DNA from: Odontesthes bonariensis
Lineage: Eukaryota > Chordata > Actinopteri > Atheriniformes > Atherinopsidae
Length of the DNA stretch: 64,000 bases
Assembly (NCBI RefSeq): GCF_027942865.1
Contig: NC_134507.1
Location: 38,846,797-38,910,796 of the forward strand
Direction of reading: 5' to 3'
Both the position numbers and the translations under genes were made by a program. Below are positions 54,151 through 64,000 of the stretch, in pieces (position 1 is the first letter of the stretch; each line of letters opens with the position of its first letter). The notes below the pieces were generated by a model, which worked only from the letters and a program-made list of their open reading frames with translations, had not been told where the DNA came from and did no database searches.

Positions 54151-54874
54151 CCCACCTGTGCTTTTAGAGCATGATTTGGGTGTCTGAAGTCTATATCTTT
54201 ATACCACGAGTGTTTTGGGTATATCTGGAAGAATGGACTCGCGTGTGTTTACTGCATTAAATTGCACACCAGATGCCCAGGTTTTGATGACGGGAAGCAG
54301 CATCAAAGCTGAACAATGTGAACTTTAAAACTTATAGGATGTGAAATAAAATGTGGTGAAGAGCAGGATTTCTCCACATGTCAGTCATCATGATGTGAGT
54401 GCTCAGCTGCATAGAAACATAAGAAGAAGCTCCACTTTAAGACTGTGTGATTGTAAAGATCATCGTAGATTTGTCACCTTCAGTTTCTAAAGAATTTGTT
54501 CCAAAAATCTTCCCGTGAAGTCATTTTATTGTAGGTCAGCGCCCCCTGCAGGCTGTAGAGTGAAGAGATTCCCCTATTTTACCAGAGAGTTGGCTTGAGA
54601 GGCTGATGTTGAGCCTGCACATCGACTTCCCTGATGTGATCTGCCGGTGATACCTCCCGGTGGTTTTCACAGCCACGAACAGGTCAACCTGTGTGAGCTG
54701 CTCCACAGGCCGAGGGGGAGCGCTACTCCGCGCTGGGCCACTCATCGCTCTCCTCTGCCGGCCCAGCCGCCTGAAATAAGTTGAGAGGTATCACCGGCAG
54801 AGACTGGAGCTGCTGCTGGACACCTGGGTCTCCAGAAACGCACCACAGGTGAGTCAGGCTGGAGACTGCAGAAG

Positions 54875-56040
54875 CAGTGCCGTACCCAGCATTGAGGACA
54901 CACAGGTCATGACCTCGGTATTTTCCCCGGTGTTTTTTTTATTTTTTTTATTTTTTATTCAGAGAAATGTCAAATTAATATATTAATATATTTTGACTTT
55001 GATTGGTGGAAAGATCAGCATGCATTCTCATTTGTTTTTCTGAAAATAAAGTCCACATAATCCCTTTATCATCACGTTATATTTTTTTTATTTTGTGCCA
55101 ACTGTGGCTAGTGGTCATTCAGCCTCACTAGCTACAGTTTTGTTCAGTGCTATATGGCTTCCTACATGTAAATAAAGCAGACTAATAGAAACTGGGTCAG
55201 AAACTTATATTTTTCATTTTACTTAAAACAATTGATGATGCACGCGGGGCAAAATAACAGAATGAAATACCCCGTGTACTCTCTCATATGACACAATCTT
55301 GAGGTTAGTTGTGCTGCTCATGGTGCATTATGAAGCCAAGTTTTACCAGCATTTAGCTAGTTGTCAGGCCCAGCATGATACCTATGTCTTCTCTGTGTTG
55401 AGTGAATGGATTGAATTGAGACTATACATCTAAAATACAGCCAACATCTTGTGGTCTGTTTGGCACATTCTACGATGTTAATTTAGTGGGTGGATTCAAC
55501 CAGTTACTTAGGTAAAATGATTGCATTTTCCCTAATGAACCATTAGGATTTTATTGCAAATGGTGTCTAAAATTTTGCACATCGGTTAGACCAATAACCC
55601 AACTCATTCATTTGACCTTTTAGTGGGTCATGCACATGCATGGTGATGATGGTGACAATAGTAATAATAATAATAATGTAATATTAATAATAACAATAAT
55701 ATTAATGGTGATGGTGATGCTGATATTATAAAACAGATGACACAGGAGAGGATGAGAATGAGGGAGTTGAAGAGAGAGAGTCAGTAGAGGAAGAAAGGGG
55801 AAAAACTGAGTCTCACTCACTCAAATACTCTACTTTTGTGATCACATTGTTATAATAAACTTGTTCACCTACATATTCACCTCCTTGATGGGCTTGTGAT
55901 TTACCTCTGTCTCTGTTTATTCACATTTCCAAACTGTATTTTAAAAAGTCACCATATTAGGATGTTTTTTTTTTTTTTGTCAAATAAGATTTATCGCAAT
56001 ATTTGACCTCGGTATTTGAAAAATCCTGGTTACGGCCCTG
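54875..56040. mobile_element. Non-autonomous hAT element
   Basis: Ends CAGTGCCGTACCCAGCATT and, in reverse complement, CAGGGCCGTAACCAGGATT, with a perfect 8-bp TGCAGAAG duplication (54867-54874, 56041-56048). No transposase. It contains a TAA/TAATAT repeat at about 55660-55710. Confidence 0.85.
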
Positions 56041-56087
56041 TGCAGAAGCTCTGCATTGAAAACAAATGAACCCTTGATTCATAGGGA

Positions 56088-56126
<39 letters not shown>

Positions 56127-56160
56127 CTTTATTGATCCCAAAGGAAATTCAAGCATCCAG
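56088..56160 (-). repeat. (GATA)n and LINE 3' tail
   Basis: About 9 GATA units (56088-56126), then CTTTATTGATCCCAAAGGAA. In reverse complement this is GATCAATAAAG followed by (TATC)n, a typical fish LINE 3' end. Confidence 0.75.
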
Positions 56161-56754
56161 TAGCAAGACATAATAAAGCAATACAATTTTTTATTAACAA
56201 TCTAAGAATAAAAAGAAAAGTTTAAAAATACGCTCTCAGAAAATAAAGTACAGAATTGTACCTTTAGGGACACGATGGCTTGTCACTGAGGCAGTACCCT
56301 CTGAAGGATAGTTTTGTACCCTTATACTGAAGTAGCCTAACAAAGACTGTCTATTATACCCCAGCATGTAGAAAAAAGGGTACATATATGTACCTTTTAC
56401 CACTTGAGTACATATATGTACCTTTTGGACCCTCAAAACAAAAGGGTAAACAGTACACGCAGCCAGAGGCTACTCATGAGAGGGGCGGGGCATGGCCAGC
56501 AACAGCTTATTTGCATAAAAGTGACAGAGCCCTTTAAACGGCTCAATTAGGAAGAGACTGAAAATGGCAAGAATAAAACTGGTGAAATCTCTTTATGTGA
56601 GAGTGATTTTGTGCAAAGAATGTCATGAACATGTTTTGTATAGCCAATAGACCAATTCTAACTTGTTTAAAGAGGTAAAATATGTCTCCTTTAAGTCTCG
56701 TGTAGGATGAAGATCCCAACATGGGAAGATGCAATGATGTCATATTCAGGACCG

Positions 56755-57572
56755 AGCCTGTATTAAAGGTAGGGTAGGAGATCCTGGATTTTGAGTCCAG
56801 TGAAGCTGCATTTTGAAAATACACAGGTCAAAAGTCCCAACCCCTTTCTTCAGACTTTCCCCCCGAAGGCACGCCTCTAGAGCAGTGATTCTCAACCGGT
56901 GGGGGCGCGGACACACTCACGGGGGATCACGAGTAGACTACAGGATGAGGGAAAAAAAAAAAAAAAAAAAAAAAAATCACGAAAATTCCCTCCTCAAAAA
57001 TGCAAGAAGTTGGACTATTGTTTGACTAGTTTCATTTCAAATTTAACAGGGGGTAGTATTTTGAGCCTGCGACGTCACGTCACGTAACGTGTCGTGGGGG
57101 TGGGGCTGTGGTATCGGGAGGAGGGGGGGCCTCAACTGCAATGAACCATCTTAGGGGCGGCCCCGCTTGCAAAAGGTTGAGAACCCCTGCTCTAGAGTAC
57201 ATGAGCACGAAGGTGCACGAGCGCTGTTCTGACAACAAGTGTCGATCGTTGCTGTATTTAGTATGCTAACTATATGTTTAATAATGCTAGCTAAGCTGGC
57301 TCTAGTTTAGCGTCGGGCATACGTAATTTGTTCACGAAGAAGGGTACGCGCACAGGGGGAAGGAGGAGCAGATTGCAGTTTGATAGACGCAGCAGAACGC
57401 AATCATCATTAACAGTCCGTTCAATATGATTGGATAGTTTTCCTGGATTGTTTGTTCCAAGAGGCCACTAAAACTTTTAATTGGTTGCAATGGGGGTGTG
57501 AAGAGTATTTCAAGCAATATGTACAGGGTCATAAGCCCTCCAGCTGGTGTCCCAGGTGAGATGAATAAAGGC
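56755..57572. mobile_element. TTAA-like MITE relative, arm 2 only
   Basis: It starts TTAAAGGTAGGGTAGGAGAT and shares ATTTTGAAAATACACA and GCAATGGGG blocks with the arm 1 MITE, so it belongs to a related family. A second hAT MITE is nested in it. The right border is given only by the return of arm homology. Confidence 0.55.
56883..57189. mobile_element. hAT MITE with 8-bp duplication
   Basis: Ends CAGTGATTCTCAACCGG and, in reverse complement, CAGGGGTTCTCAACCTT. CTCTAGAG lies on both sides (56875-56882, 57190-57197). It holds a poly-A run at about 56950-56976. Confidence 0.88.
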
Positions 57573-58123
57573 CGCACACACAGAGGGCAAGTCGAGACAG
57601 TTGGTTAAGAGGGATGTATGGCTCTGTTGAGGCACACAGAAGACACCAAGCAGAGGAGGGGCAAAGCTACGTAGCATAGGCTAACGAGTCACATGCAATT
57701 AAAGCTTGGAAAAGGCCAGCGAGTGCAGATTTAACCGAGGCACCTTCATTGTGCAAGGGCAAGCAGGGCCACTGTATTGAGCTTCAAGTTATTTTGGTCT
57801 GGGTTTGTGTAATGCAATTCAACCATGAGGAGAAGGAAACATGTAGTGGTAGAATTTAAAGCAGAAGTATTCAGTTTGCCCTTCAAAAGCAGAGTCAGCC
57901 TCAGTGGGTGTGGTGAAGACTCAAATCTTCTATGAAGTGAAAACAATCCTCGAGATCAAGTATTCAATACACAGACCACGTATTATTGGTCAAGTTTATT
58001 TTGCCAGAGCTCAGCCACATGTTGGAATCTCCATGGAAGTGTCCATGAGTCACCTGCAGAAAACAGAAGGGGTCAGTATTGATACAGGAGTCTCAATACT
58101 TCAGACACTAGTCCAGCTTTACC

Positions 58124-59232
58124 TTAGTACAACTTCTGCCCTTTAGACCCAGTCTTGGCATCAAAGTGGTCAAAGGCATCCTGGGAGTATTTGGCGTACG
58201 AACTGGAGTCGCGGGCTCGTTGGTAGCCACTGCTGGACTGGACGACGTGGGATGAAGGGTATACAGTGCGCATCTCAGATGTGTCCTTAGGGACCTGGTC
58301 GGAGGTCCAGGCAGACTGTGGGAAAGAACGGTCGATCTTCAAGTTCATTAGGGCAGCAAGGAAACGGGCAAAGTCTGCGTCCTGCGCAGTAAAGCCAGCA
58401 TTAGACCCAGAGGAGCCGCCGCTGCCGTAGCCAGAGCCAGAGGAGCCGCCGCTGCCGTAGCCAGACCCAGAGGAGCCGCCGCTGCCGTAGCCAGACCCAG
58501 AGGAGACGCCGCTGCCGTAGCCAGACCCAGAGGAGACGCCGCTGCCGTAGCCAGACCCAGAGGAGACGCCGCTGCCGTAGCCAGACCCAGAGGAGACGCC
58601 GCTGCCGTAGCCAGACCCAGAGGAGACGCCGCTGCCGTAGCCAGACCCAGAGGAGACGCCGCCGCCGTAGCCAGACCCAGAGGAGACGCCGCCGCCGTAG
58701 CCAGACCCAGAGGAGACGCCGCTGCCGTAGCCAGACCCAGAGGAGACGCCGCTGCCGTAGCCAGACGTGCTACTACCAGAGGATCCACTGTTTTGACCTG
58801 AGCAAAGAAATTAGTTGAAGCAAACTATGACAGCATGGTTGGTCATGCTGTCAGTAGCCTCTGTATCACTGCCAATATGTTTAGTAACAAAAACAAAGCT
58901 AAAGGAGTATCTGCAGTTCAAGTGGGTCATTAAAACTGAAGTCTAATATATTGGAAAGTTTGAGACTGCATGATTAATATAGTTGCAGACCCTCTTCTCT
59001 CTTATTCCTAAACAACTTCCCATGTTGGCTGCCTTTATATAAACTGCACCTAAATGTTGATATACTTGCTTTTCTGGGGGGGATAACATGTTGCAAAGCT
59101 GAAGAGCAGGACACAAAGCCAGGAAATCCTGTTTGGATTTCAAAAGAAAAGAGAGAAACTTTAGTATATAGGAGAACAAAAACCTAAACCATTAAACATG
59201 AAGACTCACCTGAAGAAAACCTTAAACAACAT
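58124..59232 (-). CDS. Gene B': second copy of the Ser-Gly-Tyr repeat protein
   Basis: Exons on the minus strand: 59232-59210, 59128 to about 59050, and 58797-58123 (stop 58126-58124). A 3' UTR exon starts at 58053, with AATAAA at about 58000. The signal-peptide exon and the C-terminal domain (SNAGFTAQDADFARFLAALM ... GSKGQKLY) are nearly identical to gene B. The repeat has only 12 units of exactly 30 bp (SGSGYGSGVS), giving about 258 aa. Exon 2 has one base less than gene B at the T/C run (CATGTTATCCCCCCC). The same donor as in B would then give a TAG stop, whereas the GTATAT donor plus an AG ten bases into exon 3 keeps the frame. So splicing differs from B, or one copy is broken. Confidence 0.7.
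58408..58765 (-). repeat. Coding VNTR of gene B', 12 units
   Basis: Twelve 30-bp units, highly homogeneous; most differ only by GCC/GAC or CTG/CCG. Gene B has about 43 units at the same place. Confidence 0.93.
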
Positions 59233-59348
59233 GTTGAACAAGACAAAACAGCAGCAACACAATTCAGATAAAACTGGTCCAAAACAGCAATCTAGTGACT
59301 GCTGTTGAGAGAAGATTTGTGCTGTAGCTCATCTGAGGCTGCAGCTGA

Positions 59349-59355
59349 CTTTATA
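59349..59355 (-). promoter_or_regulatory. TATA box of gene B'
   Basis: TATAAAG in the same context as 42558-42564. Confidence 0.75.
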
Positions 59356-59976
59356 TTGGTGCTCTACCTGCTCTAATTACACTCATAAACCTCACCTGGG
59401 ACCCAGTCAGATCGTGCTGCATTCAATTCAGCTCGGAAAATGAACACTTCTGACATCCCATTTAAAAAGGTTTGTTGCAACATGTGAGGAATGAACATGG
59501 GATGTTTTAAAGAAGGTGAATTCTGCTTGGTCAGATACGGTGTTAAACATCTGGACCAAAGTCCTGCAGATCACTGTGGGCCCCTAATCTCTGGCTGGGG
59601 AGTGTGAGGGGAGTGACAGAGATTTGGTCTGAAGGACTCCAGGTTATAACCTCGGTTCTAATACGTCACAAACACGTCACAGTCATGAAATTGGGGTCCA
59701 ACACATCACTTGTCCACTTCACTAGTGGGAGCTGCTAGTTGGGTTTCAAGGGGAAAAAAGTGAGCTCAGCGTGACATAAGACTGGAGTCTTAGTAAGTTA
59801 GCCTGCTGAGTTCTGGAAATAACTCTAAAATAATGTTGACTCCTTGGCAGGAATAAGGAGCTCTGCAGCTCTCTCATCCAGAGGATCTAGAAGCATGGAT
59901 GCGTTTGGAACATAGCAGAGGGTGGATTCTTACTAAAGTCACGCTAACTGCCTTATGCTTCCTCTGAGATGTTTAA

Positions 59977-60647
59977 AGGTGCCATGGCATGAAAACTAAA
60001 TGGAGGTTTTTATATATTTTTAAAGGCTTTAGTGGTCCCCTTATACTGTATCTGAGTTTTTTTCCCAAAAATTCTGCCTTGATGCAGAATTACAGCCAGT
60101 CCCGAAAATGAGCTTTCCTTAGGATCCTCAGAATGAGCTGTTTAGGGTCTGCAGCTTTAAATGCAAATTAGGGCGAGAAAGGCGGGGCAAAGTGGAGGGT
60201 GGGGGTGGAAACATTCGTTGGTGAAATGTTTGGCGCACACATACACAAATCTCTTCGGTTCTGTCGTCACTTTCCCAGAAAAAACTAAATCTGTCCACTG
60301 GCTCTTTAGAGGTTCTGATGCAGGAGCTCTAAACAGATTTTTTACATCCATATACAGCGCAATGAGCTGGCCAAAGAGCTGTGGGCGGGGAAAGGCAGTT
60401 TTGGCATAGCCATATATGGGCTCTGGGTGGAAATAACCTCGACATCATATGAGGCTCCACGTCATAAGAGGCAGCTTTCCCGATCAGGCCATCTGCATGG
60501 TCACATTACCAAAGGCTTAAAATAATTTCCATTGCACAGTTTAGGTCTATCGTCACTTTTATCCACTGGGGGGCCGCAGGCAGGCAAGAGGAACTCATAT
60601 TAATGTCAAACAACCTTAAAAAGTGAAAATTTCATGCCATGGCTCCT
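59977..60647. mobile_element. TTAA MITE, arm 2 only
   Basis: Ends AGGTGCCATGGCATGAAAA and, in reverse complement, AGGAGCCATGGCATGAAAT, flanked by TTAA at 59973-59976 and 60648-60651. Arm 1 has the empty site GCTTTAAACATCTCAGAG at about 42157. Confidence 0.9.
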
Positions 60648-60651
60648 TTAA

Positions 60652-61695
60652 AGCTCAGATTAATATCTGAGCTGAGATGTAGAAACGTGAGACAACATGA
60701 TGCAGAGCTGCTCTTTTATTAAGTGATATGGAGGAGATCTTAGATTTATTTCAGATGAAGTTGATTAAACAGTACATAACGGAGGTTAAATGTTTAAAGC
60801 ACCTTGTGCCATCATTTTGTTCATATCTGGAAGTGTTTCCCAAATTTGTCTTGGATTTCTGTGGATTTCCATCATTCCTCCTGAAAACTTGTTGCCTTGT
60901 GAGAACAACCACAGACTCCCACAGACTCCCTGTGACACAGCAAACTTCCAACATGGGAAATGTGACATTTGAGCACTTTATAGTCTGTTGGCGACTGTTT
61001 TCTGTTCTTTGTACTGTGGAGGCTTTAGCAGCCATCAGTGAGGTGGAACTGTATTGAAAATACACTGAAGTTAAAGTTACATTTTTAACTCATTTAAAAG
61101 GGAAAATGCGTCTATTTGAATAATGCTCCTTTTTAATATGGGTCTAAGTTTCTGAGAGTCTTTCTTACTGTAAAATGTTGACTGTCACACCTGAACTTCA
61201 TATTTATTCATGAAAATGAGAATATTTATATCCCCAGATTGTTTTAATTCTGAAAACTAGCATTTGTTACAGTAGTTAACATCATCTGTCCTCATAATTA
61301 CTTTCATAAAATCAAACAAAGACCAAACTTTATCATGTTTATATTTAAACTGCAACCTGCAGGTTTACAATGTGAGTGACTTAAAGTGTGGAAAGAAGTC
61401 CACAGAAGTTTTTCTTTTAATTATATGTCAATGTATGTCGACTATCTGCAAGTAGTTCCCCCAGGCAGTGTCCTTGCTGCAGGGACGACCAGGTAAGACA
61501 TCTGATTCTCACATATAGATGGAACATTTGATGTTGCATTATGCCCAGTATTAATCAGACATGTTTGTTCATGTTCCAGACAGGATAGTGAATGTTTTTG
61601 TGCACAGTCCACTGTGTGGTTGTACAGCTCACGACTTAACTGAATATATTCCAACACCTGGCTCGCCTTCTTGCTTCCAATTGTAGAACAAAATA
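60652..61695. other. Upstream region of gene B' (pairs with arm 1)
   Basis: Reverse complement of about 41172-42155 plus the start of the A-B intergenic DNA. No gene recognised. Confidence 0.4.
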
Positions 61696-61699
61696 GATG

Positions 61700-62870
61700 T
61701 TTGATCTGTAAAATCTGATGTAATGGACAGAATCCATGAGAGTTGTTGGATTTATTAATTTATTTAACACATTTATTCTAACCCTCCCTGGGTTCTGGGG
61801 AGGATTCATCCCTCCATCAGACCTTATTTTAAGTCTTCTTGTGCCATTTTTCATAGCTCAGCCTTTTCTCCCCGTTTCCCCTCCTTAAGAACGGCTTCTT
61901 GACAGCCACCCTTCCATGGAGCCCATTTCTGATGAGGCTTCATTGAACAGCTGAAGGTACAGATGCATCTCTCAGGGAATTACCTGGTTTCTGCAAAAAT
62001 GCTATTTCATGCATGTCAAACTGTTATTTTATAGATACAAAGAAATGGGAACAGATAATATAATTTAATAAATTTATTTGTATAGCACCGTTCAGAAAAT
62101 AAAATTCACAAAGTGCTTCACAATACGATGCAAGTCAACGTTTCATATACACACACACATAAGAAAACACAGTAATAGCAGAAAAGCATGAGGCTACAGA
62201 GCAGATGGGCACTTTAAGAACGGATAAAAGCTATTTTAAATAGGTGGGTCTTCAGATTCTTTTTGAAAATGTCTAAAGAAGTTGCAGACCGTAGACATAG
62301 GGGAAGAGAGTTCCAAAGAGTTGGAGCCAATACCTCAAAGGCACGATCACCCTTTGTCTTCAGACAAGAGCGGGGGACAGTCAATAAGCTCTGGTCTGAG
62401 GACCTAAGAGACCTGGTTGTGTAATAGGGGTGGATCAGGTCACAGATGTAACCAGGTGCCTGATGATTAAAGGCTTTGTATGTGATAAGAATTTTAAACT
62501 GGATCCTGAACCTTATAGGCAGCCAGATGAGAAATTCTTCCCATCCCTGAATTTTAGCTTGAGCAGCTACTGATGATGCAGCCCTTTTGGCCACCTGGTA
62601 CCCGCTTCAGGTCAACCTCCTGAACAACCCAACACAAAAGGCCTTTTTCTACAGTTTGAATTTTTCCCTACATGCTAATATTCACGAGCAGGTCCTATGC
62701 TACTGTCCTGATAGGCAATGATGACCTTCTGGCCACACCTCTGCAGTTGAGGCTGAGAGGCTCCTTTCAGTTCCCATGACCCAACCTCAATAGTAATGTA
62801 CATTTAATAAAAATACTCAGCTTTGTGTTTAAGATGTCATGAACAGGGTCCTCCACTAGATGTTTGTCCT
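61700..62870 (-). mobile_element. L2-containing insertion, arm 2 only
   Basis: Arm homology breaks here, with CAAACATCTA repeated at both borders, consistent with a target-site duplication. It includes an L2/Rex1-like RT C-terminus and a 3' end GCTATACAAATAAATTTATT in reverse complement. Confidence 0.75.
62214..62594 (-). pseudogene. L2/Rex1-like reverse transcriptase C-terminus
   Basis: The 126 codons include IRFRIQFKILITYKAFNHQA, PGYICDLIHPYYTTRSLRSS, then TLWNSLPLCLRSATSLDIFK and NLKTHLF, the standard C-terminal block of fish L2-type ORF2. The catalytic part is missing (5'-truncated copy). Confidence 0.85.
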
Positions 62871-63609
62871 CACCACCTGATCCAACTTACTTCCAGGTAG
62901 TAAGTGACAACATTGAGCCAATAAATTGTTCCCAAGCCACTTCACTAGAAGTAGCTGCCACATCTTTTGATTTGTGTAGCACAAGCTTCATTACAAGTAT
63001 TCAGAGTACAAGACCTTTGCAACCGCAGACAATATTATGAAGCCATCCTCAGTCATGGAGTTGCAGAAACTACTGTCCAGGTTTCACATGGCCCCAGCAT
63101 CTGATGGGTCTGCCCTTACCCAGAGCTGTAGGGCGAGGACTGCTACAGAGTGGAAAGGTTTCCCCCTCAGCACAATATGCAGCAGTGGAATCTTCTGATA
63201 GAGCTCAAGGCCACACCTTTACCCAATGCTGTCAGAGAGCTGCAGTTGGCTTTTCAGCCATTTTTAGTTGGGAATGCATTCCAAGCTGAAGCCGGCAAGA
63301 CCTTCACAAGCTCACCTTTGATCAGATACTGTCCTTAAGTTAATGCCAATACCTTATTTATAGGATTAAGTCATGTCAACCTTTCAGGCCCTCAACCATC
63401 CCCTCCAACCCACAACTGGATGACCCAGAGACAGCGAGGAGCCATTTGATGGAGCAACAAGGTATTCAAGTTAAAAGCCATTTATTCAAGCGGTAGCAGC
63501 AGCGATGCCTCTAGAATATGCAGATCTGCAAGACAAAGAAAGTCAGTCACCTACCAGCAGCTACAGAGAGCACACATGCAGAGTAAAATGAGCCTCACCA
63601 GAAAGATCC

Positions 63610-63914
63610 TCAGAAGCCGCTCTGAACTTGAACCTTGTGCTGAGATGTTTTGCCGTGGTCTGGCTCAGATTCTGTTGGGGTGTAGCGGAACTGGCTGAAC
63701 AGCACACGCTTCTGGTTGTAGCGGGACCGAGATTTGTAAGCGTAGACTTGATCCTCGTCGGCCACAGGAGTGAAGACTGGCTCGTCCTCGCCGCTGGTGT
63801 CAGATGAAAGGCTCCAGCTCCCATCTTCAAACTGGTAATTGCTGCCAGGAGCTCCAGAACCACTGGTTCCAGTTTGTTTCTGATACGTTGGCTTAGATAG
63901 ATCTTGCCCATAAA
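63610..63914 (-). CDS. Gene A': second copy of gene A (exon 3 only in window)
   Basis: Exon 3 runs 63914-63599 on the minus strand with the stop at 63612-63610. The 3' UTR exon starts at 63525 and AATAAA is at about 63486. It is nearly identical to gene A (GASGSG becomes GTSGSG; NKKRVLF becomes NQKRVLF). Exons 1 and 2 lie beyond the window end, so it cannot be said whether the promoter is free of the LINE. Confidence 0.75.
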
Positions 63915-64000
63915 CTTAATACATGGGTGAGGAAACAGAGAATAAAGATCAGCCTTCCATTTACAACCCGAGTCAATTTAAACTGCTTTTAGTTGCTGAG

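Larger units (their letters stand above)
54620..56690 (-). mobile_element. TTAA-type element, second copy, with two nested insertions
   Basis: Inverted copy of 25907-26330. The TTAA end is at 56691-56694. It is interrupted by a hAT element (54875-56040) and by LINE-tail sequence (about 56080-56500). The 25.9-kb copy is the empty site for both. Confidence 0.7.
56692..64000 (-). repeat. Inverted duplication, arm 2 (genes B' and A')
   Basis: Reverse-complement partner of arm 1. Private insertions: 56755-57572, the MITE 59977-60647 and the L2-containing insertion at about 61700-62870. It runs off the window at gene A' intron 2. Confidence 0.9.

Noticed and set aside
58348-58788. Ala-Leu repeat frame on the minus strand
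   Set aside because: Same shadow frame in gene B'.
62214-62594. Possible host gene between A' and B'
   Set aside because: The protein is an L2-type RT C-terminus within an insertion absent from arm 1.

Overview
The window is vertebrate, almost certainly teleost fish, nuclear DNA. It has introns with GT/AG borders, a 7SL (SRP) RNA gene, eukaryotic tRNA genes, long TG and GATA microsatellites, and the usual teleost mix of LINEs (Tx1/L1-, I- and L2-type), hAT, PIF/Harbinger and TTAA-flanked elements. Nothing bacterial or plasmid-like is present. The species cannot be named from the sequence.

Layout. 1-6.6 kb: a decayed Tx1/L1-clade LINE carrying a nested L2 fragment and a foldback element, joined head-to-tail through a TTC repeat to the 5' end of a second copy. 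6.6-10.7 kb: a PIF/Harbinger transposon split by a hAT element that also holds a RecQ-like helicase fragment. 10.8-24 kb: repeat debris with a tRNA-Thr gene, a large inverted repeat, a minisatellite and a second Harbinger relic. 24.3-29.3 kb: an RNA-gene zone with a complete 7SL RNA gene and its upstream CRE-like box, tRNA-Thr and tRNA-Pro copies amplified together with their flanks, and tRNA-Asp and tRNA-Leu relics. 29.7-34 kb: nested non-autonomous hAT elements. 34.16-39.25 kb: an apparently complete I-clade LINE with two open ORFs and a perfect 13-bp target-site duplication.

39.3-64 kb is the gene-bearing part and the most interesting region. It holds a cluster of small secreted, low-complexity proteins that I do not recognise. 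Gene A (122 aa), gene B (about 576 aa, mostly a Ser-Gly-Tyr repeat) and gene C (334 aa) share one architecture. A tiny first exon ends in a phase-2 intron (AG|G), a second exon completes the signal peptide and ends in phase 1 (exact end uncertain in B), the main exon or exons follow, and a last intron lies 1-22 nt after the stop codon. Genes A and B lie in an inverted duplication: arm 1 about 39.26-46.76 kb, arm 2 about 56.69 kb to beyond the window end. Copies B' and A' are on the minus strand, and gene C sits alone in the spacer.

The two arms serve as empty-site controls for each other, so several young transposon insertions can be placed after the duplication. The I-clade LINE sits between the TATA-like box of gene A and its coding sequence. 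Gene B has about 43 Tyr-containing repeat units and B' has 12. The proteins look like extracellular structural or matrix components, but this rests only on signal peptides and composition.
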